Below are positions 1 through 9,005 of a DNA stretch of 38,999 nt, piece after piece. This stretch comes from CAYJLA01 sp964371305 (GTDB taxonomy: Bacteria; Bacillota_I; Bacilli_A; RFN20; CAG-826), in assembly GCA_964371305.1 (NCBI GenBank), contig CAYJLA010000009.1:1-38999 (forward strand), read 5' to 3'. A program made the translations under genes and the position numbers. Below the pieces are notes generated by a model, which worked only from the letters and a program-made list of their open reading frames with translations, was not told where the DNA came from and made no database searches. The stretch's first letter is position 1. Each line of letters opens with the position of its first letter.

Positions 1-75
1 AATTACTTAAAGAAGTTTGAACTTACTTGTAGATTTAAAATGATGAATCATATCATAAATAATGATAATATTTAA
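1..75 (+). CDS. possible 3' end of a gene cut by the window edge
   Basis: One frame is open from the left edge for 24 codons and ends with TAA at 73-75, while the other two plus frames stop within about 20 bases. The peptide is basic and hydrophilic. There is too little to name it, and an open frame this short can occur by chance. Confidence 0.25.
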   Translation, partial: NYLKKFELTCRFKMMNHIINNDNI

Positions 76-91
76 ATAAAGGTATAATTAA

Positions 92-619
92 ATGACTGAA
101 GAAAAACACTTTTATAATAAGTTTGTAGATGAAGACAAACTAAGCAAGATTGACGATATTAAAATCCAAAGAAGCTTTTTTGTTTATTTTTATTCTATAT
201 CCCTATTTTGTATTTCTAGTGTTATATTTCCAACGTTTGTTGGATATAACTTTGTGAACGCTTTTGCTATAAGTATATTTTGCTTCTTCTTATTTATTTA
301 TTTTTGGTTAATATATTTTAGCGTAAAGTTTATTTTGCTTAATAAGAAATATAGTGTTTTTAGAAAGAAGAAGTATGCACCTTTGTTTTGTATGGGATTC
401 ATCTTATTGAATTTAGTTTTTATTATACTACCCATTTTTACGACTGAATTTACTTCTTATGCTGATTCTTCTTTTGAAGTGATATTAAATCCAGCGTTTT
501 TCTTTTTCATATTTCTCCCATTATATTTTGGTTATTTTATGTTTTGTTATTATGCATTTTATAAATGTTTTGCTAAATACGCAAAAAGTAGAGTAAGCAA
601 TAAGGATAATATAGTTTAA
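92..619 (+). CDS. four-helix membrane protein, unknown
   Basis: This 175-residue protein is not recognised. After a charged N-terminus of about 25 residues there are four hydrophobic segments (roughly residues 28-52, 55-82, 97-118 and 133-158), with a basic cytoplasmic-looking tail. An AAAGG-like ribosome binding site lies about ten bases before the ATG, which supports this start. The composition is rich in Phe, Tyr and Ile, as expected for an AT-rich genome. The next small gene lies in the same direction 40 bases downstream and is also a membrane protein, so the two may be co-transcribed. No catalytic motif is visible and no function is proposed. Confidence 0.7.
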   Translation: MTEEKHFYNKFVDEDKLSKIDDIKIQRSFFVYFYSISLFCISSVIFPTFVGYNFVNAFAISIFCFFLFIYFWLIYFSVKFILLNKKYSVFRKKKYAPLFCMGFILLNLVFIILPIFTTEFTSYADSSFEVILNPAFFFFIFLPLYFGYFMFCYYAFYKCFAKYAKSRVSNKDNIV

Positions 620-658
620 CTCAGTATCAATAGATCATATGAAATTGATGTTTCGCTG

Positions 659-859
659 ATGGATAAATATGAAAAAACTATAATAAGATTTGCGCCATCT
701 ATACTTCATGGTGTTCTACTAATTCCTTATTTTTTTCTATACATTCGCTGTATTTCAAATACATGGAGGAAGCGTTCATTTTCTTTTAAGTTTTTTGGTC
801 CAGCATCATTTCCAATGCTTGTTTTATCAATAGTAATAACAATCTTCTACATAATATAG
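659..859 (+). CDS. small two-helix membrane protein, unknown
   Basis: This 66-residue open frame has two hydrophobic stretches (about residues 12-32 and 48-66) separated by a basic loop, so it would be a small integral membrane protein. No clear Shine-Dalgarno sequence precedes the ATG, which lowers confidence. It follows the four-helix membrane protein in the same direction. It might be a real small protein or the remains of a longer one. No family is recognised. Confidence 0.45.
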   Translation: MDKYEKTIIRFAPSILHGVLLIPYFFLYIRCISNTWRKRSFSFKFFGPASFPMLVLSIVITIFYII

Positions 860-897
860 TTCCGTTCACAAATGTAGTGGAGAGTATGTTAATATAT

Positions 898-927
898 TTA
901 AACAAGACAAACTGTCTTAATTATAAT
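898..927 (+). promoter_or_regulatory. promoter of the aldo/keto reductase with a palindrome in the spacer
   Basis: TTAAAC (898-903) and TATAAT (922-927) are separated by 18 bases. Most of that spacer is an inverted repeat, AAGACA-AAC-TGTCTT at 904-918. This placement fits a repressor or redox regulator site, but no regulator is identified. The ATG of the reductase at 942 has no ribosome binding site, so the transcript would have a very short leader. Confidence 0.5.
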
Positions 928-941
928 TAAGTAAAATAAGT

Positions 942-2147
942 ATGAAGTATAGAAAACTAGTAAAAAATGGCCCAGATATTTCCTTATTAGGATATGGCTG
1001 CATGAGATTTCCAACAAAAGGTGTAGGTATTGATAAAGAACTCGCCTTAAGTCAAATGAAGTTAGCTTTTGATAATGGAGTTAATTACTTTGATACAGCA
1101 TACCCATATCATGGTGGCAAAAGTGAAGTTGTTTTAGGTGAGTTCATTAAAAGGAACAATATTCGTGGTCAAGTATATATTGCGGATAAACTACCATCAT
1201 TTTTAACTAATAAAAAAGAACAGATTGATAAATATTTTAATACTCAACTTGCTAGACTAAATACAAGTTACATTGATTTTTATTTAATGCACATGCTATC
1301 TAGTTTAGATGATTGGAATAGGCTTAAAGACTTTGGTATATTAGATTTTATTAGTAATAAAAAACAAAGTGGTGAAATAAAGTATATTGGGTTTTCTTTC
1401 CATGGTAGGCCTGAAGAATTTATTAAAATACTTGAAGACTATAAATGGGATTTTTGTCAAATTCAATTTAATTACCTAGATGAATATAATCAAGCTGGTT
1501 TAGCGGGTTTAAATAAAGCAAAAGAATTAGGTATAGGTGTTGTAGTTATGGAACCTTTAAGAGGCGGAGCGCTTGCTGCAAAAGCACCAGAGAAAGTAAG
1601 AAAAGTTTTTAAAGAATATAAAGAGAAATATAGTTGTGCCTACTGGGCACTTAGGTTTGTTATGAATCATGATGGTGTTGCAACAGTATTAAGTGGTATG
1701 AATGTGAATGAGCATATACTAGATAATATTAGTGTAGCAAGTAAAACTGAGATTGGTTCAATGACAAGTGAAGAACTTGAAGTTATACGTAAAGTTCAAA
1801 CTATATATAAAGAGTTAACAAAAGTTCCTTGCACTGGTTGTAACTATTGCATGCCTTGTCCATTTAATGTAGATATACCAGGAACATTTAGTGACTATAA
1901 CAGCGTATATTACTTCGGCAATAAATGGGGCCTTGTAAGATTTCAGTATGCGGGTAAATGTTAAGGTAAACTTGGAGGTATTAAGTCTGGTGCAGATCAA
2001 TGTAAGAATTGTGGTAAGTGTAAGAAACATTGTCCTCAGAGCATCGATATTCCTGAAAAATTGAAACAAGCTCATAAAGTTCTTAATAGCAAAATATTAA
2101 GGTTTGCATTAAAAGTAGTGCCAATGAATAAACAAAAGCGTTCATAA
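942..2147 (+). pseudogene. aldo/keto reductase with ferredoxin tail, interrupted by in-frame TAA
   Basis: The N-terminal 290 residues form an aldo/keto reductase barrel with the usual tetrad visible: Asp51, Tyr56, Lys83 and His117. A first iron-sulfur motif, CxxCxxCxxCP, spans residues 297-307. The frame then hits TAA at 1962-1964 (340 residues). The same frame continues for 60 more codons to TAA at 2145-2147. That extension contains a second cluster motif, CKNCGKCKKHCP, followed by a basic tail, exactly what this ferredoxin-fused reductase family carries at its C-terminus. Full length would be about 401 residues. TAA excludes selenocysteine. The gene is either a very recent nonsense mutant, a sequencing error, or a readthrough case. 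The shorter product keeps the barrel but has only one of the two clusters. No Shine-Dalgarno site is seen. Confidence 0.85.
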
Positions 2148-2215
2148 TTTTTAAGTTGATAAGTCATGTACATATACATAAAATAAATTTGACTAAATAA
2201 TTAAGGAGTACTTAC

Positions 2216-3127
2216 ATGAAAAAAAGAAGTAAAATTATTATAGCGGTATCATGCTCTCTTGCAGGTATTTTAGCAATATCTGCTATGCTAATGTTTATAC
2301 CTATAAAAACTTCAAAGGTAATGGAGAAGAATGAGGATGACATACGCATTGTTTCATACAATTTAAAAAATGCATATCATGACTTAGAAACATTTGATGA
2401 AAGAAAACTTGTTATTCAAGAGCAAGTATTAGCATATTATCCAGATAGTATAGGTTTTCAAGAAGCAGATGGTCCATGGATGAGATACGATAATGATCCT
2501 TTAAGCACTTCTGATGGGTTACCTGGACTTCTAAAGGATTATGATTATGTTGGATCTAGTAGAACAGATTTAACTTGGGAATATGCGCCTATATTTTATT
2601 TAAAAGATAAATATGAACTTCTAGACTTTGATACCATTTGGCTTAATGAAGGCAACATTGAAAATGAACCTACTTGGGGCGAAGAAATTGATCAAAGAAT
2701 TATTACATTTGCTACTTTAAAAAACAAAGAAACTGGATTTGTATATACACATTTTAATACTCATTTCGGTCTAAACGACTTAACACAAACCAAATCAACT
2801 GAATATGTAGTAAGTTTAATTTCAAATCACCAATATCCTTCTTTTCTTACGGGGGATTTAAATTTTTACGCGCCAAATAACAATTATAATAAACTTGTTA
2901 GTGAAAATTTGAAAGATGCACGTAAAGAAGCTGATAAAGTTATTAGTATTGGTACAATAAATTGGTTCATTCCAATTAACACACATATTTTACCAATTAT
3001 TGATTATGTATTTTTTACAGAAAAGTATTTTGATTCAACATATTATCACGTAGATAATAACTATTGGTTTAATGGCCTACCAGTAAGCGATCATTTCCCT
3101 GTCATAGCAGACTTTAAAATTAAATAG
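2216..3127 (+). CDS. membrane-anchored endonuclease/exonuclease/phosphatase family protein
   Basis: This 303-residue protein belongs to the DNase I-like metal-dependent hydrolase fold. Family landmarks occur in order: RIVSYNLKN near residue 43, the metal-binding Glu in GFQEAD near residue 80, GDLNFY near residue 213, and the closing DYVFFTE and SDHFPV near residues 264 and 292. A single N-terminal hydrophobic segment (about residues 7-29) would secrete it or anchor it in the membrane with the catalytic domain outside. AAGGAG lies nine bases before the ATG. The fold serves nucleases, phosphodiesterases and sphingomyelinases, so the substrate cannot be read from the sequence. An extracellular nuclease for scavenging is the simplest guess. 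Confidence 0.85.
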   Translation: MKKRSKIIIAVSCSLAGILAISAMLMFIPIKTSKVMEKNEDDIRIVSYNLKNAYHDLETFDERKLVIQEQVLAYYPDSIGFQEADGPWMRYDNDPLSTSDGLPGLLKDYDYVGSSRTDLTWEYAPIFYLKDKYELLDFDTIWLNEGNIENEPTWGEEIDQRIITFATLKNKETGFVYTHFNTHFGLNDLTQTKSTEYVVSLISNHQYPSFLTGDLNFYAPNNNYNKLVSENLKDARKEADKVISIGTINWFIPINTHILPIIDYVFFTEKYFDSTYYHVDNNYWFNGLPVSDHFPVIADFKIK

Positions 3128-3138
3128 TTATTTTTCTA

Positions 3139-3167
3139 TTGCAATTAATTCAACATATGTCTAAAAT
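3139..3167 (+). promoter_or_regulatory. promoter of the riboswitch-ABC importer operon
   Basis: TTGCAA (3139-3144) and TAAAAT (3162-3167) are 17 bases apart, just upstream of the lysine riboswitch. Transcription would begin near 3174, right at the riboswitch's first stem. Confidence 0.6.
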
Positions 3168-3175
3168 AAAATGCA

Positions 3176-3346
3176 TAAGATTGATAGAGGTGCATTTTCA
3201 ATCAGTAGCCTTATAAAGAGACATCTAATGATTAAGGTGAAAGGTGAAAGTGCCGAAACATTCATGAAGGTATTCGTGTGTGTTGGAGTCTGAGATAAGA
3301 TCTCATTCACTCCTACCATCAGGTAGAGGCGCTATTAAACAATCAT
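3176..3346 (+). ncRNA. lysine riboswitch (L box)
   Basis: The conserved core blocks of the lysine riboswitch appear in order: GATAGAGGTGC (about 3183-3193), AGTAGCC, GGTGAAAGGTGAAAGTGCCGAA, TTGGAG with its arm, and GGCGC before the closing strand. The first stem pairs GATTGATAG with CTAT...CAATC near 3332-3344. Two further arms are clear, GGAGT...ACTCC and CTACC...GGTAG. A downstream hairpin overlaps an alternative pairing with the 3' strand of the first stem, as expected of an on/off switch. The controlled genes are an amino acid ABC importer, so the operon most likely imports lysine and is shut off when lysine is plentiful. Confidence 0.88.
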
Positions 3347-3366
3347 CACCTTCCACGTATGGTAGT

Positions 3367-3391
3367 AGATTGCTTAATAACTAAGCAATCT
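3367..3391 (+). terminator. expression-platform hairpin of the lysine riboswitch
   Basis: AGATTGCTTA (3367-3376) and TAAGCAATCT (3382-3391) form a perfect ten-pair stem with a five-base loop. The 5' arm can instead pair, with one mismatch, with TTAAACAATC of the riboswitch's closing strand near 3335-3344, which gives an anti-hairpin. The following bases are only weakly U-rich, so termination might be inefficient, or the switch may act partly on the nearby AGGAGG ribosome binding site. Confidence 0.65.
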
Positions 3392-3421
3392 TATAGAAGC
3401 TATACATAGGAGGTTTTTTTA

Positions 3422-4246
3422 ATGAAAAAATTATTTAGCTTATTAACGTCTTTTACATTTGTATTGATTGGTTCACTTACTTCGTGTGCAAGTAATGAAT
3501 TACCTGAAAACACACTTGTAATTGGAACAGAAGGTGCATACGCACCATTTAATTGGGTTGCAAGTGAAAAAAACGAGTTTACAACACCAATTGAAGGAAC
3601 AAACATGCATATGGATGGATACGATATTCAAATTGCAAAAATGGTAGCAGAAGAGATTGGATATGAGTTAGTTGTAAAACAAATACATTGGGACTCATTA
3701 ATTCCATCACTAAATGCAGGATTAATTAATTCTATTTTTGCTGGCATGTCTTATAGCACAGAAAGAGATCAAACAGTCGATTTCTCTGATCAATACTATT
3801 ATTCAGATATGTGTGTAATTGTAAGAGAAGATTCTGGTTTAGGTGATATAACAAATATCCAAGAATTAACTGGTAAAAAAGTGATTTCTCAAGAATCAAC
3901 AATACCAAATGACATTATTGCACAAATTGATGGAGTAATTCATATGTCTCCAGCGTCAACATTCGGTGTAGCAGCTCAAGCGGTAGATACTGGAGTTGCA
4001 GATGCAATGACTGCTGAATATCCTGTTGCATTAGCAATTACTCAATCAAATCCTGATTTAACGATTGTAAGATTTAATGAAGAAAATGGTTTTCAGGGTT
4101 TAGATGAAAATAGTCTTGGTGTTAATGTTGCAGTTGTAGAAGGAAATAGTGAACTAGTCGATAAAATCAATGTAGCTCTTGCAACTATTTCAACTGAAGA
4201 AAGAGAAGAAATAATGTCCGAGTGTATTGGACGTAACTTAGAGTAG
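3422..4246 (+). CDS. amino acid ABC transporter substrate-binding lipoprotein (probably lysine)
   Basis: This 274-residue family 3 solute-binding protein captures a polar amino acid outside the membrane and delivers it to the permease encoded next. A lipoprotein signal ends in the lipobox LTSC (Cys21). The mature part begins with the family pattern LVIGTEGAYAPFNW, followed by the DGYDIQIAKMVAEEIG block and the DFSDQYYYSD region. AGGAGG precedes the ATG. The permease gene starts one base after the stop. Control by the upstream lysine riboswitch makes lysine the likely ligand; the protein alone would only say polar amino acid. Confidence 0.92.
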   Translation: MKKLFSLLTSFTFVLIGSLTSCASNELPENTLVIGTEGAYAPFNWVASEKNEFTTPIEGTNMHMDGYDIQIAKMVAEEIGYELVVKQIHWDSLIPSLNAGLINSIFAGMSYSTERDQTVDFSDQYYYSDMCVIVREDSGLGDITNIQELTGKKVISQESTIPNDIIAQIDGVIHMSPASTFGVAAQAVDTGVADAMTAEYPVALAITQSNPDLTIVRFNEENGFQGLDENSLGVNVAVVEGNSELVDKINVALATISTEEREEIMSECIGRNLE

Positions 4247-4247
4247 T

Positions 4248-5006
4248 ATGCTTAATAGTTTGTATGAAATATTTATAGAAAACTACGTTAAACTTTTTGA
4301 AGGATTAGGATACACACTCTTACTAGCTTTTGTAGGAACCATTGCTGGATTGATTTTAGGAATTATTATATGTACATTTAGAAATTTAAATAGTAAACCT
4401 CAAGATAATTCAATAATTAAGATTTTAAAGTTTTGCTCTCGTTCTATTGCAACAATATATATTGAAGTTTTGCGTGGCACTCCAATGATGGTTCAAGCAA
4501 TGATTTTCTTCTTTGGTGGATATTCACTTGGTATATTATGGGATCCATTAGTCTGTGGTTTAGTAGTAATTTCAATAAATACATCTGCTTATATGGCAGA
4601 AATTATTAGAAGTGGCCTTAATGGCATTAACAAAGGACAAATTGATGCCGCTAGAAGCCTTGGGTTAACTCATTTACAAACAATGGTTATGATTGTTTAT
4701 CCTCAAGCATTGAAAAATGTTATTCCAACACTTGGAAATGAACTTATTGTTAACATAAAAGATTCATCAGTTCTTAATGTAATTTTTGTTACAGAATTAT
4801 TCTTTGTAGGAAATATTATTGTAGGAGAAAATTATATGAACTTTGAAGTAAACATTCTTATAGCAATGATGTACTTAAGTGTGACCGTGATTTGCAGTTT
4901 AGTCTTAAAAGTAATTGAAAGACATTTGGATGATAGTCGTCCTACTAGAAAAAAATATACTAATATATTTAGAAAGCGTGGATTAGCAAATGAAACCACT
5001 AATTAA
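4248..5006 (+). CDS. amino acid ABC transporter permease
   Basis: This 252-residue inner-membrane permease is of the HisMQ/GlnP type. About five hydrophobic helices are visible, with a family loop containing LRGTPMMVQ (near residue 77) and the ATPase-contact EAA-type loop DAARSLGLTHLQTM near residues 130-145. It starts one base after the substrate-binding protein gene, and the ATPase gene begins inside its last codons. The three products would assemble as a binding-protein-dependent importer, with this subunit forming a homodimer because only one permease gene is present. Confidence 0.93.
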   Translation: MLNSLYEIFIENYVKLFEGLGYTLLLAFVGTIAGLILGIIICTFRNLNSKPQDNSIIKILKFCSRSIATIYIEVLRGTPMMVQAMIFFFGGYSLGILWDPLVCGLVVISINTSAYMAEIIRSGLNGINKGQIDAARSLGLTHLQTMVMIVYPQALKNVIPTLGNELIVNIKDSSVLNVIFVTELFFVGNIIVGENYMNFEVNILIAMMYLSVTVICSLVLKVIERHLDDSRPTRKKYTNIFRKRGLANETTN

Positions 5007-5724
5007 AGTACTTAATGTATCTAAATCTTTTGATAATGTCACTGTTTTGGACGATGTTTCAATAAATGTATATGAAGGCGAAATACTAACTCTTATAGGG
5101 CCAAGCGGTTGTGGGAAATCTACTTTATTAAGAATGATGAATGCTTTAGCAATTCCCGACTGTGGAGATGTTATTTTCAATGATATTAATTTATCTAGTA
5201 AGAATGTAAATCTAAATAAAATTAGAAGTCAAATGGGCATGGTTTTTCAGTCATTCAATTTATTTAGTAATTTGTCTGTATTAAAAAATTGTACACTTGC
5301 TCAACAAGTGGTACACAAAAGAAAAAAAGACGAAGCTATACAAATTGCGAAAATGAATCTAGAAAAAGTAGGGATGGACAATTTTATAAATGCTAAAGTT
5401 TCAACATTAAGTGGCGGACAAAAACAACGTGTAGCAATCGCAAGAGCGCTTTGTAATAATCCTAAAGTGTTATTATTTGACGAACCTACATCTGCACTTG
5501 ATCCAGAAATTATTCATGAAGTTTTAGATGTAATAAAAAAATTAATAGATGAAGGACTTACGATGGTTCTTGTTACACATGAAATGAAGTTTGCAGCAAA
5601 CATATCTACTCGTGTAGCATTTCTAGATGATAAAAAGATTATAGAAGTTGGAACTCCACAAGAAATAATATTAAAGCCAAAAAATGAAAGAATAATTAGA
5701 TTTTTAAAGAGTTTAAGTTTCTAA
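4990..5724 (+). CDS. amino acid ABC transporter ATP-binding protein
   Basis: This 244-residue ATPase powers the importer. Walker A is GPSGCGKST (near residue 37), the signature is LSGGQKQRV (near residue 139), Walker B is VLLFDEPTSALD (near residue 160), and the switch His is in LVTHEM. It belongs to the GlnQ/HisP polar amino acid class. The start overlaps the permease end by 17 bases, a sign of translational coupling, and the size is normal for the family. Confidence 0.95.
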   Translation: MKPLIKVLNVSKSFDNVTVLDDVSINVYEGEILTLIGPSGCGKSTLLRMMNALAIPDCGDVIFNDINLSSKNVNLNKIRSQMGMVFQSFNLFSNLSVLKNCTLAQQVVHKRKKDEAIQIAKMNLEKVGMDNFINAKVSTLSGGQKQRVAIARALCNNPKVLLFDEPTSALDPEIIHEVLDVIKKLIDEGLTMVLVTHEMKFAANISTRVAFLDDKKIIEVGTPQEIILKPKNERIIRFLKSLSF

Positions 5725-5747
5725 GTTATTGGATGATAGGCGATAAG

Positions 5748-5800
5748 ACTGAGATTATTTTGTGATTATAACTACATAAAAGCTCTTAGTTTTTATTTTA
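5748..5800 (+). terminator. possible terminator of the ABC importer operon
   Basis: ACTGAGA (5748-5754) can pair with TCTTAGT (5784-5790), with one G-U pair, and is followed by TTTTATTTTA. The loop is long (29 bases), so this is only a weak candidate. Confidence 0.3.
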
Positions 5801-5890
5801 ATCATTCATTTTATGTTTATATTTAATAAACATTGCATTTATTTATATAAAATTATAACTAGGAAAATAATTCTTAAAAAAGTTTTTGCT

Positions 5891-5926
5891 ATTAGTTAAC
5901 AAACTAATGATGATGTGTGTTATTCT
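5891..5926 (+). promoter_or_regulatory. promoter and palindrome upstream of the surface protein
   Basis: TATTCT at 5921-5926 preceded by TG at 5918-5919 resembles an extended -10. A perfect inverted repeat, ATTAGTT-AACA-AACTAAT (5891-5908), covers the -35 region. It could be an operator. The -35 itself is poor (TTAACA with a 19-base spacer). Confidence 0.4.
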
Positions 5927-5953
5927 AATATAGACAATTAGGATGGTTTTACT

Positions 5954-8900
5954 ATGATTAACTTAAAGAAAAAAATATTGAAATACGCATCAATGATGCT
6001 ACTTACATCAGTAATATTAGGCATTGGTGTTACTATGAAAGAAAATTCAGCTATCAATGTTTCTGCCGCAGGTGACTATGAATTAAGTTTGGATTGGATT
6101 GATGAAGTTTGTTATGCTTCAAATGGCACATCAAGAGAAAGAATTACTGAAGTTGAATTCCTTTCGAGTGCAGATTTACTGTCTGATGGGTATTATAATA
6201 GCATTTCGGTTGGTTCTGGAGTAAATGCTTATTTGTATAGATTGCCAGATCTGAGTAGTTCCAATAATTATCAAGATAAAGTTATCATTCGTTCGGATGG
6301 TGAATTTGTTTATACTCCAGTAGATTCTTCCGATCTCTTCTCTCGCTTATATGTATTAAGGTCAATTAACTTCAATGGTGTAATAAATACATCTAGAACA
6401 ACAATTATGACTGAAATGTTCGAAGATTGTAAAAAATTAGTGAAACTCGATCTTAGTGATTTTGATACATCATCAGTAACTGATATGGAGGGTATGTTTT
6501 CAAGCATGCATATGTTGCATAGCGTTGATTTAACAAGTTTCAATACTAAAAATGTAAAAAATATGAGTTCTATGTTCAAAAATTTGAATCATTTAAAGAA
6601 ATTAGACTTAAGTAATTTTGAAATAGCAAGTGATTTAACAAGTTCCGTGATGTTTTTATATTCTTCAATTGACGAAATTGTTGCTCCAAACACAATAGCA
6701 GCGACTAAGAGTTTGTACCTTCCTTGTCCAGTAGGAGGCAAACCGGTATATTATGATGTTAATAATAGAGCGATGTCATATTCCTATCTCGACATTAATA
6801 CTGTAGGAAAAACGATAGTTTTAAATGCAACAGTTGAAGATGATAAAAACACTTTACCTCACTCATGGGTGTATCTTGATGAAGTCCATGCTACTGATGT
6901 AAATGAAATTCGCTTTCTTAATAAACACTCTGCTGCCCCAACAGGTTATAATAGTAAAATAATTACAGAGAATATAACCGCATATTACAACGAAACAAAA
7001 GTATTTTTTAGGACAACTGAAGAAAAAATATATCTACCTAAAAAGACAGGAAGTTTTTTCGGACATTTAAATGCACGTACAATACATTTTAACAGTGTTC
7101 TTGATACATCAAAAACAACAGCATTAGCTGGTTTATTTGAAGAATCAATAAACTTATATAATATTGATACTGAGACATTAAACGTTTCAAATGTTTACAA
7201 ATTTGACCACATGTTTTACAATACATCGAGCCTAGCTTCTGTTAACTTATCTACTTGGGATGTTAGTAGTGGAGAGTACTTTCAAGAAATGTTTGATAAC
7301 TCCGGTATTAAAATTTTAGATTTAAGTAGAGTTGTTTTTGGCGGAAATATTAAATATACAAGCGGTATGATTTCTGGAGCGAATAAGTTAATGATACTTA
7401 TGCTTCCTGCTTTTTTTCCTGATGTATTATTGCCTCATACAATGTTTGAATTAGCTAATGAATCAGTTAAATACACATCAATTACCACTGCTACAAATGC
7501 CGGACAGAAGCTTTATACATATGTCGGCTACGGATTTGAATTAGTGATGCCATATATAATGAGTATTGAATACCATCTTTATAGGGAATCTGATGTCGAA
7601 CATATCGAAACTTTAATTTTAGAATTAGAGCAAGCAATTACAGTCGCTAATTCAATTGCTGTGATTGATGAAGCGTTTAATACATTTAAAACGAAGGTCG
7701 AAAGTTTATTAACTGATGCTGAACATTTAGTGAAAGAACTTGCAACGGCAAAAGTAACTGCAATTAAGAATTTAAATGAATATGTCAAACTAACGGACTA
7801 TAGATCTAATGAACAAAATACAATCACAACTATTATTAACGAAGCTACACTTAAGATTAATAATGCCGCTACANNNNNNNNNNNNNNNNNNNNNNNNNNN
7901 NNNNNNNNNNNNNNNNNNNNNNNNNNNNNNNNNNNNNNNNNNNNNNNNNNNNNNNNNNNNNNNNNNNNNNNNNGCGGAAAATCTTAGTGCAGCTAAAGTA
8001 ACTGCAATTAAGAATTTAAATGAATATGTTGAACTTACCGACTATAGATCTAATGAACAAAGTACAATCACAACTATTATTAACGAAGCTACACTTAAGA
8101 TTAATAATGCCGCTACAACTGAAGAAGTGAATGTTGAACTATTAGCAGCACAAGGCCTTATCGATGCAGTGCCAACTGATGTAGAATTAACAGACGCGGA
8201 AAATCTTAGTGCAGCTAAAGTAACTGCAATTAAGAATTTAAATGAATATGCTGATGTTGGTCATTATAAACCCGAACAAATCAAAATTATAAACTCCATT
8301 ATTGATGAAGGTATAATAAAAATAAATAATGCCACTACAATTGAAGAAGTAGATGCAGAATTAAAAGCAGCACAAGATCTTATCGATGCTGTTCCTACTG
8401 GACCAGAAGTAGATGCGGAAATACTTGCTCAGACAAAAGTAAACGCTAAAAATTATTTAGATAGCTATGTTGACTTTAGTGATTATAGAAAAACACAGCA
8501 AGAAGAAATAAAAGCGATAATTGATGAAGCAAAAAGGTCAATTAACGGTGCCCTTACGGTCGCTATAGTTGAATATGTAGTTTCGAATGCAATAGAAGAA
8601 ATTGATGCAGTTTTAACTGATGAGGAACTTATAGTTATTGAATTTGAGAAAGCAAAAGAAGATGCTATTGAAGAACTTCGTGAATATTATAATGAAGATG
8701 ATTATAGAAATGATGAACAAGAAATTATTGAATCAGCAATTGTTGAAGCTATTAGTGAAATTAATTCTGCTACTTCTTTGGAACAAATTAATGAAATAGT
8801 AAAACACACTAAAGAAGATATTGATAAAGTTAAACTTGCATCTATCTATGAATCAGAAGAGTTAGTTGTTGGTTTAAGCGTGGGTATCCCTTTAGGTATA

Positions 8901-9005
8901 GTTATTTTATTATTTTCAATGTTATTATTGAATAAATATTCTATAATTACGCTCACATTTATCAACAATGTAAAAGTATTAAAATTCTTTCATTCAAATA
9001 AATAA
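5954..9005 (+). CDS. BspA-type repeat surface protein, interrupted by an assembly gap
   Basis: A signal peptide (about residues 1-36) leads into two blocks of BspA/DUF285-type leucine-rich repeats, with motifs such as LDLSDFDTSSVTDMEGMF near residues 166-215 and NVSNVYKFDHMF near residues 410-455. Helical repeats of about 74 residues follow from roughly residue 590. After the gap, four more repeat units lead to a membrane anchor (VGLSVGIPLGIVILLFSMLL) and a short basic tail. The frames on the two sides differ only because 100 Ns stand for an unknown length: the left side ends and the right side begins on codon boundaries. It is therefore one gene. The protein is probably a cell-surface adhesin or host/particle-binding protein, which is an inference from the repeat families. 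Confidence 0.88.
7729..8840 (+). repeat. tandem repeat array (about 222 bases per unit) inside the surface protein
   Basis: Units begin near 7729, 7974, 8196, 8415 and 8634. The spacing is 222 bases between the second and third and 219 between the third and fourth. Each encodes a helical module with a KxxAIxxLxEY...DYR...Q...I...I...I-A core and, in most units, an ending like IDAVPT. The unit before the gap and the first unit after it differ at only about seven of some 125 bases, while the last two units are strongly diverged. This indicates recent duplication in the middle of the array. Confidence 0.85.
7874..7973. other. assembly gap of 100 Ns
   Basis: A run of exactly 100 Ns lies within the near-identical part of the tandem repeat. 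The left flank stops at GCTACA and the right flank starts at GCGGAAAA. In the intact unit these two points are 78 bases apart (8118-8195). The true missing length is thus probably 78 plus a multiple of about 222 bases, which would restore the frame. Confidence 0.95.

Noticed and set aside
1962..1964. Selenocysteine or stop reassignment at the reductase stop
   Set aside because: The codon is TAA, not TGA. TAA and TGA both serve as normal stops elsewhere in the window.
1815..2075. A minus-strand open frame over the end of the aldo/keto reductase
   Set aside because: The plus strand encodes conserved iron-sulfur motifs there; the reverse frame is a shadow.
7729..8840. CRISPR-like array
   Set aside because: The repeats are long, coding and contiguous without spacers.
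7809..9005. A separate gene starting just before the assembly gap
   Set aside because: The frame is only open there because of the arbitrary 100-base gap. The flanks show one continuous repeat protein that starts at 5954.
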